A stretch of DNA of 64,000 nucleotides from Nonomuraea guangzhouensis (GCF_019396345.1 NZ_JAHKRM010000003.1:1-64000), one strand, 5' to 3'; positions 44,765 to 53,811 are shown, numbered from the stretch's first letter. The notes: a model not told the origin generated them from the letters alone. Translations and numbers: made by a program.

Positions 44765-44819
44765 ACGCTACGGAGCTGGCATGACGTAGCCATGACGTGG
44801 CGATGACTCCGCTCGTCAT
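44765..44819 (-). promoter_or_regulatory. Candidate SARP-binding heptamer repeats and -10 for the secreted-protein gene
   Basis: On the plus strand CATGACG occurs at 44780-44786 and 44791-44797, and GATGACT at 44802-44808, i.e. three direct heptamers with an exact 11-base period and 4-base spacers; an inverted copy TCGTCAT sits at 44813-44819. Read on the minus strand, the last heptamer ends 9 bases before TAGCGT (44770-44765), a good -10. Heptamers at 11-base period about 8 bases before the -10 are the classic layout of SARP activator sites. Confidence 0.65.
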
Positions 44820-44878
44820 CCGCACGCCGTCTTCTGACGAAATGTTCGCGGCGGTGTCGGATGGGGAGGCGCGGGGCG

Positions 44879-47800
44879 ATGCGGTTTCGGATGCTAGGTC
44901 CGTTACAGGTCCGCACAGGCGACAGGTGGGCACGGGTGGCCGCCGAGCAGCAGCGGGTGGTCCTGGCGGTGCTCCTGGTCGAGGCCGGGCGAGTGGTGAG
45001 CACGGACAGGCTGGTGGACGCGGTGTGGGGTGAGCGGCCACCGAGAACAGCGACCAACACGATCGCCGCGTACGTCACGCGGTTGCGCCGGCTCGTCGGC
45101 CGCGACGTCCTGGCCGGGCGACGGCGCGGCTATGAGCTCCTCGCCGCCGACGACGGCGATATCGACGCGGTGGTGTTCGAACGAGGTGTGGCGTCAGGGC
45201 GGCGCGAGCTGGAGGCGGGCCGTCTGGAGAGCGCCGCGGCGGGGCTGGGCCGGGCGCTGGCCGTGTGGCACACCCCCGAGCCGGTGCTGGCGGATGTGCC
45301 GCCTACCCGGTGGGTGGAGGGGCGGGCGACCCAGCTGGGGCAACTGCGGCTGGGGGCGGTCGAGGACCATGCCGACGCGCGGCTGCGGCTGGGCTGGCAC
45401 GCCGACCTCGTCGAGGAGCTGGATCGCCTGGTGCGGGAGAACCCGCTGCGGGAACGGCGCTGGGCCCTGCTGATGACGGCCTTGGACCGGTGCGGGCGGC
45501 GCGCCGAGGCGCTGGAGGCCTACCAGCGGGCGCGTCGCGTCCTGCGGACCGAGCTGGGGCTGGAGCCGGGGCAGTGGCTGCGAGAGCTGCAGCGGTCGAT
45601 CCTCATGGAGAACGGGCAGGAGGCCACCGCGGTGCCGCTGGTGGGGCCCGTACCGGCGCATCAAGGAGAGCCCGCAGAGAGCTGGCCTTTCGTGGGGCGG
45701 GACGAAGAGCTGGACACGATCCGGTCGTGTCTGCGGCGGGGTGCCGCGAAGGGCGTGGTGATCTCGGGCGAGGCGGGCATCGGCAAGACCCGGCTGGCCC
45801 GGGAGATCCTGGCGCAGGCGCGGGGCTGCCGCACCGAATGGGTGGCGGCGACGGGTTCGCTGGCCGCGATCCCGTTCGGCGCGGTGGCCAACCTGCTTCC
45901 CACCGACCGGATTCCGGCAGACCATGCGTTGCCGCTGCTGGCGGCGGCGGCCGCGCGGATACGGGAGTACGGCCGGGATCAGCGGGTGGTCATCGGCGTC
46001 GACGACGCGCATCTGCTCGATCCGGGATCGGCGGCCCTGATCGGCCATCTCGCGGCCCAGCACCTGGCCTTCGTGGTGGCGACCTGCCGCGCGGGAGCGC
46101 CCGTCCCCGACACGATCACGACGTTGTGGAAGGACGGCCAGGCGCCGTGGCTCGACCTCGGGAGCCTGCCGGCGGCTGCCGTGGACCGGCTCCTCGACCA
46201 CACCCTCATGGGGGACGTCGACGGGGTCACCCGGCGCCGGCTGGGCGACCTCGCGGCGGGAAACCCGCTCGCGCTACGCGAGCTGCTGTCGACGGCCATC
46301 ACCGACCACGCACTGCGCCAGACGCATGGCGTGTGGCACCTCGCGGGTGACTACCGTCCCCGTGGCGCGATCCAGCAGTTGCTCGCCGATCGCCTGCGCC
46401 CGCTCGGCCCGCGAACCCCGATGGTGCTGGAGCTGCTGGCGTGTGGCGAGCCGCTCCCGCTGGCGCTGCTGGCACAGCTGGTGGATCCGGCGTCCATCGA
46501 CGAAGCCGAGGCACACGGATTGGCCGTGTCCGGGCGCGTGGGCAACCGCGTCCAGGTGCGGCTCGCGCACCCGCTCTACGGTGAGGTGCTGCGTGCCCGA
46601 TTATCGGCCGGCCGCGCCCGGCAGCTGTGGTGGCGGCTCGCGGGCGCGCTGCTGGACACCCCGCTGCGCCGTCGCGACGACCTGCTGCGGGCCGCGCTCT
46701 GGCAGGTCGAGGGCGGCGCTGTGGTACGTCCCGACATCGTACGGACCGGCGCCCGCCAGGCCATCAACCGGGCGGATCTCGCCTTGGCCGAACGCCTCGC
46801 GCGAGCCGCCAGAGACGCCGAGCCCTCCGTGGACGCCGACGCGCTGCTGGCCGAGGTGCTCGAATACCGTGGCCGCAGCGCCGAGGCGGCAGCCGTGCTA
46901 CCGGAGCAGCCCCCGCCCGGTGACGAGCTGCTCCCGTGGGCCCTCGCCCGAGCCGAGACCATGTACTGGGGCAACGGCGACGCCGTCGCCGCCGAGCAGA
47001 CGCTGGATCTCCTGCGCGGCCGGCCGGGGGAGGATCTGGCCGAAGGGATCCGCACCTGGATCCTGCTGTTCGACGGGCGCTGCACGGCCGTGCTGGATGT
47101 CGCCGACCGGCTGCTGGCCTCGGACTCGGCGAGTGCGCAGGCCCTCATCTGGGCCACCGCGGCGGCCACGGCGGCCGCGGGCTTCCTCGGGCGGGCCATG
47201 GCCGCCACCGGCTATCACGAGCGGGGGTCGGCCCTGGCCGAAGCGCGCCAGGCGGAGCTGCCCTGGGGCGTGGTCGAGCTCGGCGTCGCCCGGTCTCTGG
47301 CGTACCTGGCCATGGGTGAGCTGGACGCGGCATGGAGCGTCTCGGACGACGGGTATCGGCAGGTGCTGTCCGGGCAGAGCCCGATGATGTCGGCCGGCCA
47401 CCTCGGTCTCCGTGGGCTCGTGGAATGCGCGCAGGGCAGACCGGCCGACGCCGGCCGATCCCTGAGGGAAGCGATCAACGCGCTCGACGGCCGCGACACC
47501 CTCCGGCTCACCCACCTCTTCATGACCGGGCTGGCCACGGCCACCGCGCTGGGCGGCGCGGCGGACGACGCGCGAGCCTGGATGGACCGCGCCGACCAAA
47601 CAGGCAATGAGGCCAACCGGCTCTTCTCCCCGTGGATCGTGCTCGGCAACGCCTGGACGCTGGCGGCGGAGGGCCGGCTCGCTGACGCGGTGAGTGCCGC
47701 CCGGTACGCGGCCGGCCTGGCCTGCGGCATCGGACTTCCCAGCGTCGAGGCGATGGCCCGCTACGATGTGCTCCGTCTCGGCGGAGAGGGCGATCTCCAC

Positions 47801-48097
47801 CGGCTCGACGAGCTCGACACCGCACTCGACACACCCATGAGCCGCGTGCTGGTGAGAGCGGCCCATGGGCTCGAACACGCCGATGGCGAGGCACTCTCGG
47901 GCGCCACCGATGCCCTCGCCCAGCTCGGTCACCACCTGCTCGCCGCCGAGACCGCGACCTGCGCCGTCCCCGCTTACCGCCATGCCGGTCTGGCGGACAA
48001 GGCAGCGACGGGGCTCGAACGAGCGGCCTCATTGCGTACCCGATGCCAAGGCGCCGTCACTCCCTTGCTCATGCGGTCCGACTGGAGGTGTCGCTGA
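44879..48097 (+). CDS. AfsR-like SARP regulator with AAA/STAND ATPase and helical repeat tail
   Basis: A 1072-residue transcriptional activator. Residues 1-90: OmpR-type winged helix (MRFRMLGPLQVRTGDRWARV; NTIAAYVTRLRRLVGRDVLA). Residues 95-245: bacterial transcriptional activation domain (LRERRWALLMTALDRCGRRA, LEAYQRARRVLRTELGLEPG). Residues 275-560: AAA_16/STAND ATPase with FVGRDEELDTI, Walker A GEAGIGKTR (about 297-305) and Walker B VVIGVDDAHLLD. The rest is TPR-like helical repeats. The tail ends TRCQGAVTPLL, which in LuxR-type relatives precedes a C-terminal helix-turn-helix; none follows here. ATG 44879 follows GGGGAGG. Probable local activator; the divergent secreted-protein gene is the best target candidate. 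Confidence 0.88.
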   Translation: MRFRMLGPLQVRTGDRWARVAAEQQRVVLAVLLVEAGRVVSTDRLVDAVWGERPPRTATNTIAAYVTRLRRLVGRDVLAGRRRGYELLAADDGDIDAVVFERGVASGRRELEAGRLESAAAGLGRALAVWHTPEPVLADVPPTRWVEGRATQLGQLRLGAVEDHADARLRLGWHADLVEELDRLVRENPLRERRWALLMTALDRCGRRAEALEAYQRARRVLRTELGLEPGQWLRELQRSILMENGQEATAVPLVGPVPAHQGEPAESWPFVGRDEELDTIRSCLRRGAAKGVVISGEAGIGKTRLAREILAQARGCRTEWVAATGSLAAIPFGAVANLLPTDRIPADHALPLLAAAAARIREYGRDQRVVIGVDDAHLLDPGSAALIGHLAAQHLAFVVATCRAGAPVPDTITTLWKDGQAPWLDLGSLPAAAVDRLLDHTLMGDVDGVTRRRLGDLAAGNPLALRELLSTAITDHALRQTHGVWHLAGDYRPRGAIQQLLADRLRPLGPRTPMVLELLACGEPLPLALLAQLVDPASIDEAEAHGLAVSGRVGNRVQVRLAHPLYGEVLRARLSAGRARQLWWRLAGALLDTPLRRRDDLLRAALWQVEGGAVVRPDIVRTGARQAINRADLALAERLARAARDAEPSVDADALLAEVLEYRGRSAEAAAVLPEQPPPGDELLPWALARAETMYWGNGDAVAAEQTLDLLRGRPGEDLAEGIRTWILLFDGRCTAVLDVADRLLASDSASAQALIWATAAATAAAGFLGRAMAATGYHERGSALAEARQAELPWGVVELGVARSLAYLAMGELDAAWSVSDDGYRQVLSGQSPMMSAGHLGLRGLVECAQGRPADAGRSLREAINALDGRDTLRLTHLFMTGLATATALGGAADDARAWMDRADQTGNEANRLFSPWIVLGNAWTLAAEGRLADAVSAARYAAGLACGIGLPSVEAMARYDVLRLGGEGDLHRLDELDTALDTPMSRVLVRAAHGLEHADGEALSGATDALAQLGHHLLAAETATCAVPAYRHAGLADKAATGLERAASLRTRCQGAVTPLLMRSDWRCR

Positions 48098-49312
48098 GGA
48101 CCGGCGCAGGTCCGGCGTGGTGGCTCCCACCGCGGCGACGGCGCCGAGGCAGAGCAAGCCGCCGCTGACCAGGGCCGCTGCTCCCGATGTAGCGTCCGCG
48201 ACGAGGCCCCCGCGCATATTGCCGAGGTCGGGGCCGGCCTGCCCGACGATCTGTTCAGCGGCGCTGACCCGACCGAGCAGCCCGCTCGGGGTGTGCATCT
48301 GGACGATGGTGCTCCGGGACACCACGGAGACGGTGTCGGCGGCGCCGGCCAGGACGAGGAAGGCCAGCCCGACCCACGGGTGGGGCGACACGCCGAACAG
48401 CGCCAGAGAGGCGCCCCATGTGGCGGATCCGCCGAGCATGACCAGGCCAGGCCGGGGAAGCCGGGTGAATGTCCCAGAGAAGAGGGACGCCGCGACGCCA
48501 CCAACGGCGATGGCGGTGAGGAACAGTCCGAGAGTGCGCGGGTTGTCGCCGAACCGTTCCGCGTTGATCAAGGGGAACAGGCTGATCGGCATCGACAGCA
48601 CGGTGGTGGCCAGATCCGTGAGCAGGGCGCCGCGGACGACGGGAGTGCCGGCCAGGAAGGCCAGGCCGTCCAGCACTCCGCGCAGTCCGGGGCGGGCGGG
48701 CTCGTCTCCGGGGCTCATCCGTGGCAAACCGAACACACCGTAGAGCGCCACGACGAAAGTGAGCGCGTCGAGCAAGTAGCAACCGGCGACACCCAGCTCA
48801 CCCACGACAAGCCCGCCCAGCGCGGGGCCGATCAGCAAGGCGCCCTGGAAGGCGATACGTCTCAGCGCCAATCCGGCGGCCAACTGGTGCTTGGGCAGAA
48901 GGTGCGCGATGAAGGTGCGCGAGGCCGGGCCCCCGACAGCGCCGAAGCAGGAATGCATCACCACCAGCCCCAGAACCCCGGCGACCGGGAGATGTCCGAA
49001 GAGGCCCTGAAGTGCGAGAAGGAGCGAACACGCGGCATGCCCGCTGGTGGTGATCAGGCAGAGCTTGCGGCGATCCACGCGGTCCACGACCGATCCGGCG
49101 AAGAGCCCGAGCACGACGAGCGGAATCGCCTGCGCCAAGCCGACGGCGCCGGTCCACGCGGTGCTGTCGGTCGTCTGCCAGACCTGGAACAGCACGGCGA
49201 CGAGAGTCATCTGGCTGCCGAACCCGGAAAGGGCCTGGCTGATCCATAACCGCCGGAACGGCGGTGATGATCGTAGCGGGGCCACGTCGAGCAGCGTGTG
49301 CCTCAGTCCCAT
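48029..49312 (-). CDS. MFS transporter (EntS/MFS_3-like), MarR-linked
   Basis: A 427-residue exporter with 12 predicted transmembrane helices (GSQMTLVAVLFQVWQ; LVVLGLFAGSVVDRVDRRKL with the DRVDRR loop signature; LGLVVMHSCFGAVGGPASR). The start ATG 49312 overlaps the end of the MarR gene by 10 bases, so translation is coupled and MarR control is likely. Its 3' end overlaps the convergent SARP gene's 3' end by 69 bases, an unusually long antisense overlap. Substrate unknown. Confidence 0.87.
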   Translation of the reverse strand: MGLRHTLLDVAPLRSSPPFRRLWISQALSGFGSQMTLVAVLFQVWQTTDSTAWTGAVGLAQAIPLVVLGLFAGSVVDRVDRRKLCLITTSGHAACSLLLALQGLFGHLPVAGVLGLVVMHSCFGAVGGPASRTFIAHLLPKHQLAAGLALRRIAFQGALLIGPALGGLVVGELGVAGCYLLDALTFVVALYGVFGLPRMSPGDEPARPGLRGVLDGLAFLAGTPVVRGALLTDLATTVLSMPISLFPLINAERFGDNPRTLGLFLTAIAVGGVAASLFSGTFTRLPRPGLVMLGGSATWGASLALFGVSPHPWVGLAFLVLAGAADTVSVVSRSTIVQMHTPSGLLGRVSAAEQIVGQAGPDLGNMRGGLVADATSGAAALVSGGLLCLGAVAAVGATTPDLRRSSATPPVGPHEQGSDGALASGTQ

Positions 49313-49803
49313 GCGGGGTCCTCTGCCAGCTTCTCGGCGATCCGGTCGTGGAAGCTCTTGCGCGCGAGGGCCTGCTCGATGTCGGCGACGACCTGGGAGA
49401 GCGGATAGGGGATCTCGGCCTCGATCTCGGCGATGGCGGCCTCGGTGGCCCGCCACTCCGCCGCCAGACGGCCGACGATGCCGCGGGCCTCGTCGGTGAG
49501 CGTCACCTTCTTGCTGCGCGCGTCGTCACCCTCGACGGTCTGGACCCAGCCGGCCTCGCGCATCGCGGCCACCTTCTGGCTGAGTGCCGAATGCGTCCGG
49601 TTGACCGACTCGGCCAGTTCGGTGATGGTCATCGGCCCGCCGGCGTGCAGTCGGAGCAGCTCCATCACAAAGCTCGGCTTGAGCCCTGTGATGCGCTTCT
49701 TGGCGTAGATCCGGGCGATGTCCGCGTCCATGGAGGCCTGAAGAAGCCGCAGCGGTCGCCAGAGGCTCTCCTGGGTGGGATCGGGTGCATGGGGATCGAC
49801 CAT
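49303..49803 (-). CDS. MarR family transcriptional regulator
   Basis: A 166-residue winged-helix regulator: LKPSFVMELLRLHAGGPMTI, then TELAESVNRTHSALSQKVAA (recognition helix) and the wing QTVEGDDARSKKVTLTDEAR with the conserved D-x-R. It heads a two-gene operon with the MFS exporter. A perfect 18-base palindrome lies 15 bases before its start and is probably its own operator. Confidence 0.88.
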   Translation of the reverse strand: MVDPHAPDPTQESLWRPLRLLQASMDADIARIYAKKRITGLKPSFVMELLRLHAGGPMTITELAESVNRTHSALSQKVAAMREAGWVQTVEGDDARSKKVTLTDEARGIVGRLAAEWRATEAAIAEIEAEIPYPLSQVVADIEQALARKSFHDRIAEKLAEDPAWD

Positions 49804-49817
49804 GAGCGCATCATATA

Positions 49818-49835
49818 AGCACTTATATAAGTGCT
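49818..49835. promoter_or_regulatory. Perfect palindrome, likely MarR operator
   Basis: AGCACTTATATAAGTGCT is an 18-base perfect palindrome in an AT-rich island just upstream of the MarR start. Its size fits a MarR dimer site, and the TATAT core could overlap a -10 element. Confidence 0.65.
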
Positions 49836-49891
49836 GTTGTTATTGTCGGCCGAGGACTATGCCGCCAATCGAACGTGAGTACGATGACGTT

Positions 49892-50266
49892 ATGTATCTC
49901 CCACCGGAGTGGCCGCCTGAGGTCCGCCCACCCAGCGTTCCTGACTGGGAGGCCTCGGCTGTGGCTTGGCTGCTCGATGCGGTGCCGCCCGACTATCGGG
50001 CGTACGAGGTGCTCCGCCGGCATCCGGTCGCGCTGGCCAGGATGGCGCTTCATCACGTCAATTCAGCTGTTGAAGCGGCAAGAGCCGGATACAGAAGCGC
50101 GGCTGTCGATCTTAAAGGCCGCCTTCCCCCTCACACCGTCGAGGCGGTGCTGGATGTCTATCGCCAGGAAGGGCCACGCCTGGTCCGCCTGGCCCGCTCC
50201 ATTGAGGTCGTCGACAGGGCGCTCCGCGGTGAAGGCTTCACCGCGGTGCTGCGCAATGGCCGATGA
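49892..50266 (+). CDS. Small conserved actinobacterial protein of unknown function
   Basis: A 124-residue acidic/helical protein starting MYLPPEWPPEVRPPSVPDWE, with VAWLLDAVPPDYRAYEVLRR and RHPVALARMALHHVNSAVEA helices. No motif of known function. I recall similar short proteins in Streptosporangiaceae but cannot name a family. The start could instead be ATG 49859 (11 codons upstream). It lies between two divergent regulator genes and overlaps nothing. Confidence 0.6.
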   Translation: MYLPPEWPPEVRPPSVPDWEASAVAWLLDAVPPDYRAYEVLRRHPVALARMALHHVNSAVEAARAGYRSAAVDLKGRLPPHTVEAVLDVYRQEGPRLVRLARSIEVVDRALRGEGFTAVLRNGR

Positions 50267-50279
50267 GGCGATCAAGAAG

Positions 50280-50687
50280 CTAGCGCGGACGACCGCGCGA
50301 GGCCTGGCCGCCGACCGGCTTCCTGGTGTCGTAGTCCAGCCGGGCCTGTTCGACCTCGCCGATGTTGACCGACCACTTGGCGAGCGCTTCGAACACCGGC
50401 GAGAGGCTCCGTCCCAATTCGGTGATCTCGTACTCCACTCGCGGCGGAACCTCGGGGTGGTAGGTGCGTACGACGAGCCCGTCGCGTTCCAGCTGCCGCA
50501 GCCGATCGGTCAGCACCTTGGGCGTGATGGTGGTGATCCGGCGTTCCAGCTCCACGAACCGATGCCGCCCGTATTCGTTGAGCACCCACAGGATGGGCGT
50601 GGTCCAGCGGCTGAAGACGATGTCGACCACCGGGGCGATCGGACATGCCTGTTCCGGGGGGATGCCGACAGCTGTGTCGTTGGTCAC
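50280..50687 (-). CDS. HxlR family transcriptional regulator
   Basis: A 135-residue winged-helix regulator with the HxlR marks: ACPIAPVVDIVFSRWTTPIL (with the conserved Cys near the start), RRITTITPKVLTDRLRQLER recognition region and the YEITELGRSLSPVFEAL tail. The N-terminal Cys (residue 15) may sense oxidants or electrophiles, as in related regulators. Divergent from the NmrA-like SDR gene, with a GGTAC/GTACC inverted repeat between them. Confidence 0.9.
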   Translation of the reverse strand: MTNDTAVGIPPEQACPIAPVVDIVFSRWTTPILWVLNEYGRHRFVELERRITTITPKVLTDRLRQLERDGLVVRTYHPEVPPRVEYEITELGRSLSPVFEALAKWSVNIGEVEQARLDYDTRKPVGGQASRGRPR

Positions 50688-50718
50688 AATCAGCCTTCCT
50701 CGCCAATACTTTCCTCTA

Positions 50719-50745
50719 GGTACCTACTATCACGGCGCTAGTACC
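50719..50745. promoter_or_regulatory. Probable HxlR operator
   Basis: GGTAC (50719-50723) and GTACC (50741-50745) form an inverted repeat with a 17-base spacer in the 66-base gap between the divergent hxlR-like and SDR genes. Confidence 0.6.
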
Positions 50746-50753
50746 TTCCCAAC

Positions 50754-51572
50754 ATGATTGTGGTGACTGGAGCAACGGGCAACGTCGGACAGCCGCTCGT
50801 GCAGGCGCTTGTCGCGGGCGGCGAGCAGGTGACGGCGGTGTCACGGAAGATCTCGGACGTGCCGATGGGGGTGCGACACCGGCAGGCCGACCTGGCCGAG
50901 CCGGCGAGTCTCAAACCCGCCATCCAAGGAGCTGAAGCGCTGTTCTTGCTGACCTCCCCCGACTTCATGGCGAACGGCGATCTCGGTGCCGTCATGAACG
51001 TCGTGCGGGCGGCCGGCGTCGGGCGGGTCGTGTTGCTGTCCTCGCATGGCGTGGGCACGGGACGCCATCCCTCGCGTCTGGAAGACGCGGTCAAGCAGTC
51101 GGGCCTGGAATGGACGATGCTGCGGCCGGGCAACTTCGCCTCCAACACGTTCCAATGGGCCGATTCGGTCCGCGAGGAACGGGCGGTCCGGGCGCCGTTC
51201 GGCGACGCCGCGGTGCCGGCCATCGATCCGGCCGACATCGCCGAGGTCGCCGCCGTCGCCCTGCGCGAGCCGGGCCACGAGGGCGGCATCTACACGCTGA
51301 CCGGACCGGCGCCGATCTCACCCCGGCAGCAGGCCACGGCGATCGGGGACGCCCTGGGCGAGCCGGTGCGGTTCGTCGAGCAGAGCCGCGAGGAGGCGCG
51401 GGACCAGATGCTGCGATACATGCCCGAGCCGGTCGTGGAGGCCACTCTCGGCGCCCTCGGCGCCCCGTCGGCCGCCGAGCAGAGTGTCAGCGCCGATGTC
51501 GAGCGGCTCCTCGGCCGCCCGCCCCGCACCTTCGCCGAGTGGGCGGAGCGCAACGTCGCGGCCTTCGAATAG
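50754..51572 (+). CDS. NmrA-like NAD(P)-binding protein (QorB-type SDR)
   Basis: A 272-residue atypical short-chain dehydrogenase with the N-terminal dinucleotide motif VVTGATGNVGQPLV, then FLLTSPDF, VVLLSSHGVG and the LRPGNFASN stretch near the active site. Lacks the classical YxxxK, as usual for NmrA-like members. Likely quinone reductase or redox sensor, inferred from HxlR control. Starts 66 bases from the divergent regulator. Confidence 0.88.
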   Translation: MIVVTGATGNVGQPLVQALVAGGEQVTAVSRKISDVPMGVRHRQADLAEPASLKPAIQGAEALFLLTSPDFMANGDLGAVMNVVRAAGVGRVVLLSSHGVGTGRHPSRLEDAVKQSGLEWTMLRPGNFASNTFQWADSVREERAVRAPFGDAAVPAIDPADIAEVAAVALREPGHEGGIYTLTGPAPISPRQQATAIGDALGEPVRFVEQSREEARDQMLRYMPEPVVEATLGALGAPSAAEQSVSADVERLLGRPPRTFAEWAERNVAAFE

Positions 51573-51620
51573 CGCGGCCATGGTTGCCGACGTAACCAAG
51601 TAAGCGCTAGCTTCCAGGGC

Positions 51621-52610
51621 ATGCGTGTCCTGGTGAGCGGTGCCTCGGGGTTCGTCGGGTCGCACGCGGTCGCGGCCCTGATCGCTGCCGGGCATGAGCC
51701 CTGCCTTTTGGTGAGAAATCCGGAAAAGGTGCGACGGGTGTTGGGGGCCGGGGAGTGGGTGGTGCATCAGGGGGACATTCGCGACGCGGCGGCCGTACGA
51801 GCGGCTCTGGACGGGTGTGACGCGGTGCTGCACGCCGCCGCCGACATGGGGGTCACCGGGCACGGGGCCGACCTGCGCGGGTCCAACGTCGTCGGGCTGC
51901 GCAACGTGCTCGGACAGGCCGCCGAGCTGGGGCTGGATCCGATCGTGCACGTCTCCACGATCGCGGTGTTCGTGCCGCCCGCCGAGCCGCTCATCACCGC
52001 CGACAGCCCGCTGACCAGCCCCAGGAACGCCTACGGCAGGTCCAAGGTCGAGGGCGAGCGGTACGCCAGGGAGCTGGGCGGTGTGACCATCGTCTATCCG
52101 GGCGGCATCGCCGGGCCGGGACAGCCGACGCTCGACGCCCTCAACGAGGGGCTCCGCGCCGGGCTGCGGTGGGGGTGGCCGGTCGTGCCGGGCGGTGTGA
52201 GCGTGCTGGACGTCCGGGATCTGGCCGTCGCGCTGGCCCGCTGTTTCACACCTGGGCTCCGGGATCGCCGCTACCTGCTTGGGGGACATTTCCGTACCTG
52301 GGGTGAGTTGGCGGAAATATGCGCGGAGGTGACGGGGCGGGCGGGCCGGGCCTACCGGATGCCCGGTGGTGTGCTGCGTGGGATGGCCGCGGTGCTCGAC
52401 CGGCTCAAGCGGCTGGTGCCCATCGACTACCCGCTCACCCGTGACGCGGCCGACTTCATGCTCACCCTGGTCCCCACCGACGACGGCCCCACGCTCAAGG
52501 ACCTGGAACTCACCCTGCGCCCGGTAGAAGACACCGTTTCGGATACATTGCGCTGGCTTGCCGCTGAAGGGCATCTGAATCCCCGCAGAGTAGGCAGACT
52601 GGCGCCGTGA
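51621..52610 (+). CDS. NAD-dependent epimerase/dehydratase family protein
   Basis: A 329-residue extended SDR. Dinucleotide motif VLVSGASGFVGSHAV, DIRD at the adenine site, LHAAADMG, VSTIAVF and the catalytic YGRSK (Tyr and Lys). Substrate not predictable; resembles dihydroflavonol-reductase-like enzymes. Its stop overlaps the GTG of the next gene as GTGA, so the two are coupled. Confidence 0.87.
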   Translation: MRVLVSGASGFVGSHAVAALIAAGHEPCLLVRNPEKVRRVLGAGEWVVHQGDIRDAAAVRAALDGCDAVLHAAADMGVTGHGADLRGSNVVGLRNVLGQAAELGLDPIVHVSTIAVFVPPAEPLITADSPLTSPRNAYGRSKVEGERYARELGGVTIVYPGGIAGPGQPTLDALNEGLRAGLRWGWPVVPGGVSVLDVRDLAVALARCFTPGLRDRRYLLGGHFRTWGELAEICAEVTGRAGRAYRMPGGVLRGMAAVLDRLKRLVPIDYPLTRDAADFMLTLVPTDDGPTLKDLELTLRPVEDTVSDTLRWLAAEGHLNPRRVGRLAP

Positions 52611-53797
52611 CAGAGAAGATCGGTGTCATCGGGGCCGGCATCGTCGGCCTGGCGGTCGCCCGCGAGCTCGCCACCACCAGAGGTGCCGAGGTGACCGTCC
52701 TCGAAAAGGAGAACAGCGTCGGCGCGCACCAGACCGGCCACAACAGCGGCGTCGTCCACGCGGGCATCTACTACCCGCCGGGCTCGCTCAAGGCCAGGCT
52801 CTGCCGCGAAGGCGTCGCGCTGCTCAAGGAGTACTGCGCGCTCCACCGCCTGCCGTACGAGGAGGTCGGGAAGCTGGTCGTGGCCTGCACCGGCGCCGAG
52901 CGGCCGCGGCTGGCGGCGCTGGCCGAGCGGGCCAGGGCGAACGGCGTCCCCGGCATCGCCGAGCTGGACGCGCTCGCCCTGCGCGAGATCGAGCCGCACG
53001 CGGTCGGCGTCGGCGCGGTTCACTCGCCGCACACCGCGATCGCCGACTTCCCCGCCGTCGCGCGCCGGCTCGCGCTCGACGTGGCCGAGCTGGGCGGTTC
53101 GGTACGGCTCGGGCACCCGGTCAGGGCGATCAGGGAGACCTTCAAGGGCGTCGAGGTGCTGGCCGCCGGGCGGCGGTTCGCCTTCGACCGGCTGGTGATC
53201 TGCGCGGGATTGAGCACCGACGCGGTGGCCAAAATGGCGGGACGGCCGGGCGACATCAGGATCGTGCCGTTCAGGGGCGAGTACTACGCGCTAGAAGGGG
53301 CGGCCAAGGACCTGGTGCGCGGCCTGATCTACCCGGTGCCCGACCCTCGGTACCCGTTCCTGGGCGTGCATCTGACCAGACACATCGACGGTGAGGTCCT
53401 GGTCGGGCCGAACGCGGTGCTGGCGCTCGCGTATGAGGGTTACCGGGGAACGAACCTCCGTAATTCCTGGCAGATTCTGCGCTGGCCGGGCACGCTGCGC
53501 ATGGCCCGGCAGCACTGGCGCACCGGGGTCAAGGAGGTCCACGGCTCGCTGGTCAAGGGGGCCTTCGTCCGGGCCGCGCGCCGCTACGTACCCGAGCTCA
53601 CCGCCTCCGACCTGCGGCGAACCGAGGGCGGCGTACGCGCCCAGGCCGTGGCGAAGGACGGCCGGTTGGTCGACGACTTCGCGGTGGACGTTCAGGGCAG
53701 GGTCGTGCTGGTCCGCAACGCGCCGTCTCCCGCGGCCACCTCCAGCCTGGCGATTGCCAGGCACATCGCCGGAATTGTCCCAGCACTCGTCCGTTGA
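52607..53797 (+). CDS. lhgO: L-2-hydroxyglutarate oxidase
   Basis: Oxidises L-2-hydroxyglutarate to 2-oxoglutarate using FAD and passes electrons to the respiratory chain. The 396-residue protein has the FAD motif GVIGAGIVGLAVARELA, the family signature HNSGVVHAGIYYPPGSLKA (shown partly), RGEYYAL and PFLGVHLTRHIDG. Membrane-associated in relatives. GTG 52607 overlaps the SDR stop by 4 bases. It may repair the toxic side product L-2-hydroxyglutarate. Confidence 0.88.
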   Translation: MTEKIGVIGAGIVGLAVARELATTRGAEVTVLEKENSVGAHQTGHNSGVVHAGIYYPPGSLKARLCREGVALLKEYCALHRLPYEEVGKLVVACTGAERPRLAALAERARANGVPGIAELDALALREIEPHAVGVGAVHSPHTAIADFPAVARRLALDVAELGGSVRLGHPVRAIRETFKGVEVLAAGRRFAFDRLVICAGLSTDAVAKMAGRPGDIRIVPFRGEYYALEGAAKDLVRGLIYPVPDPRYPFLGVHLTRHIDGEVLVGPNAVLALAYEGYRGTNLRNSWQILRWPGTLRMARQHWRTGVKEVHGSLVKGAFVRAARRYVPELTASDLRRTEGGVRAQAVAKDGRLVDDFAVDVQGRVVLVRNAPSPAATSSLAIARHIAGIVPALVR

Positions 53798-53811
53798 GTG
53801 CATGCTTGGAG

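Noticed and set aside
48098..48300. Remnant of a LuxR helix-turn-helix after the SARP stop
   Set aside because: Reading beyond the stop gave no helix-turn-helix pattern in the continuing frame; the DNA codes for the MFS protein on the other strand.
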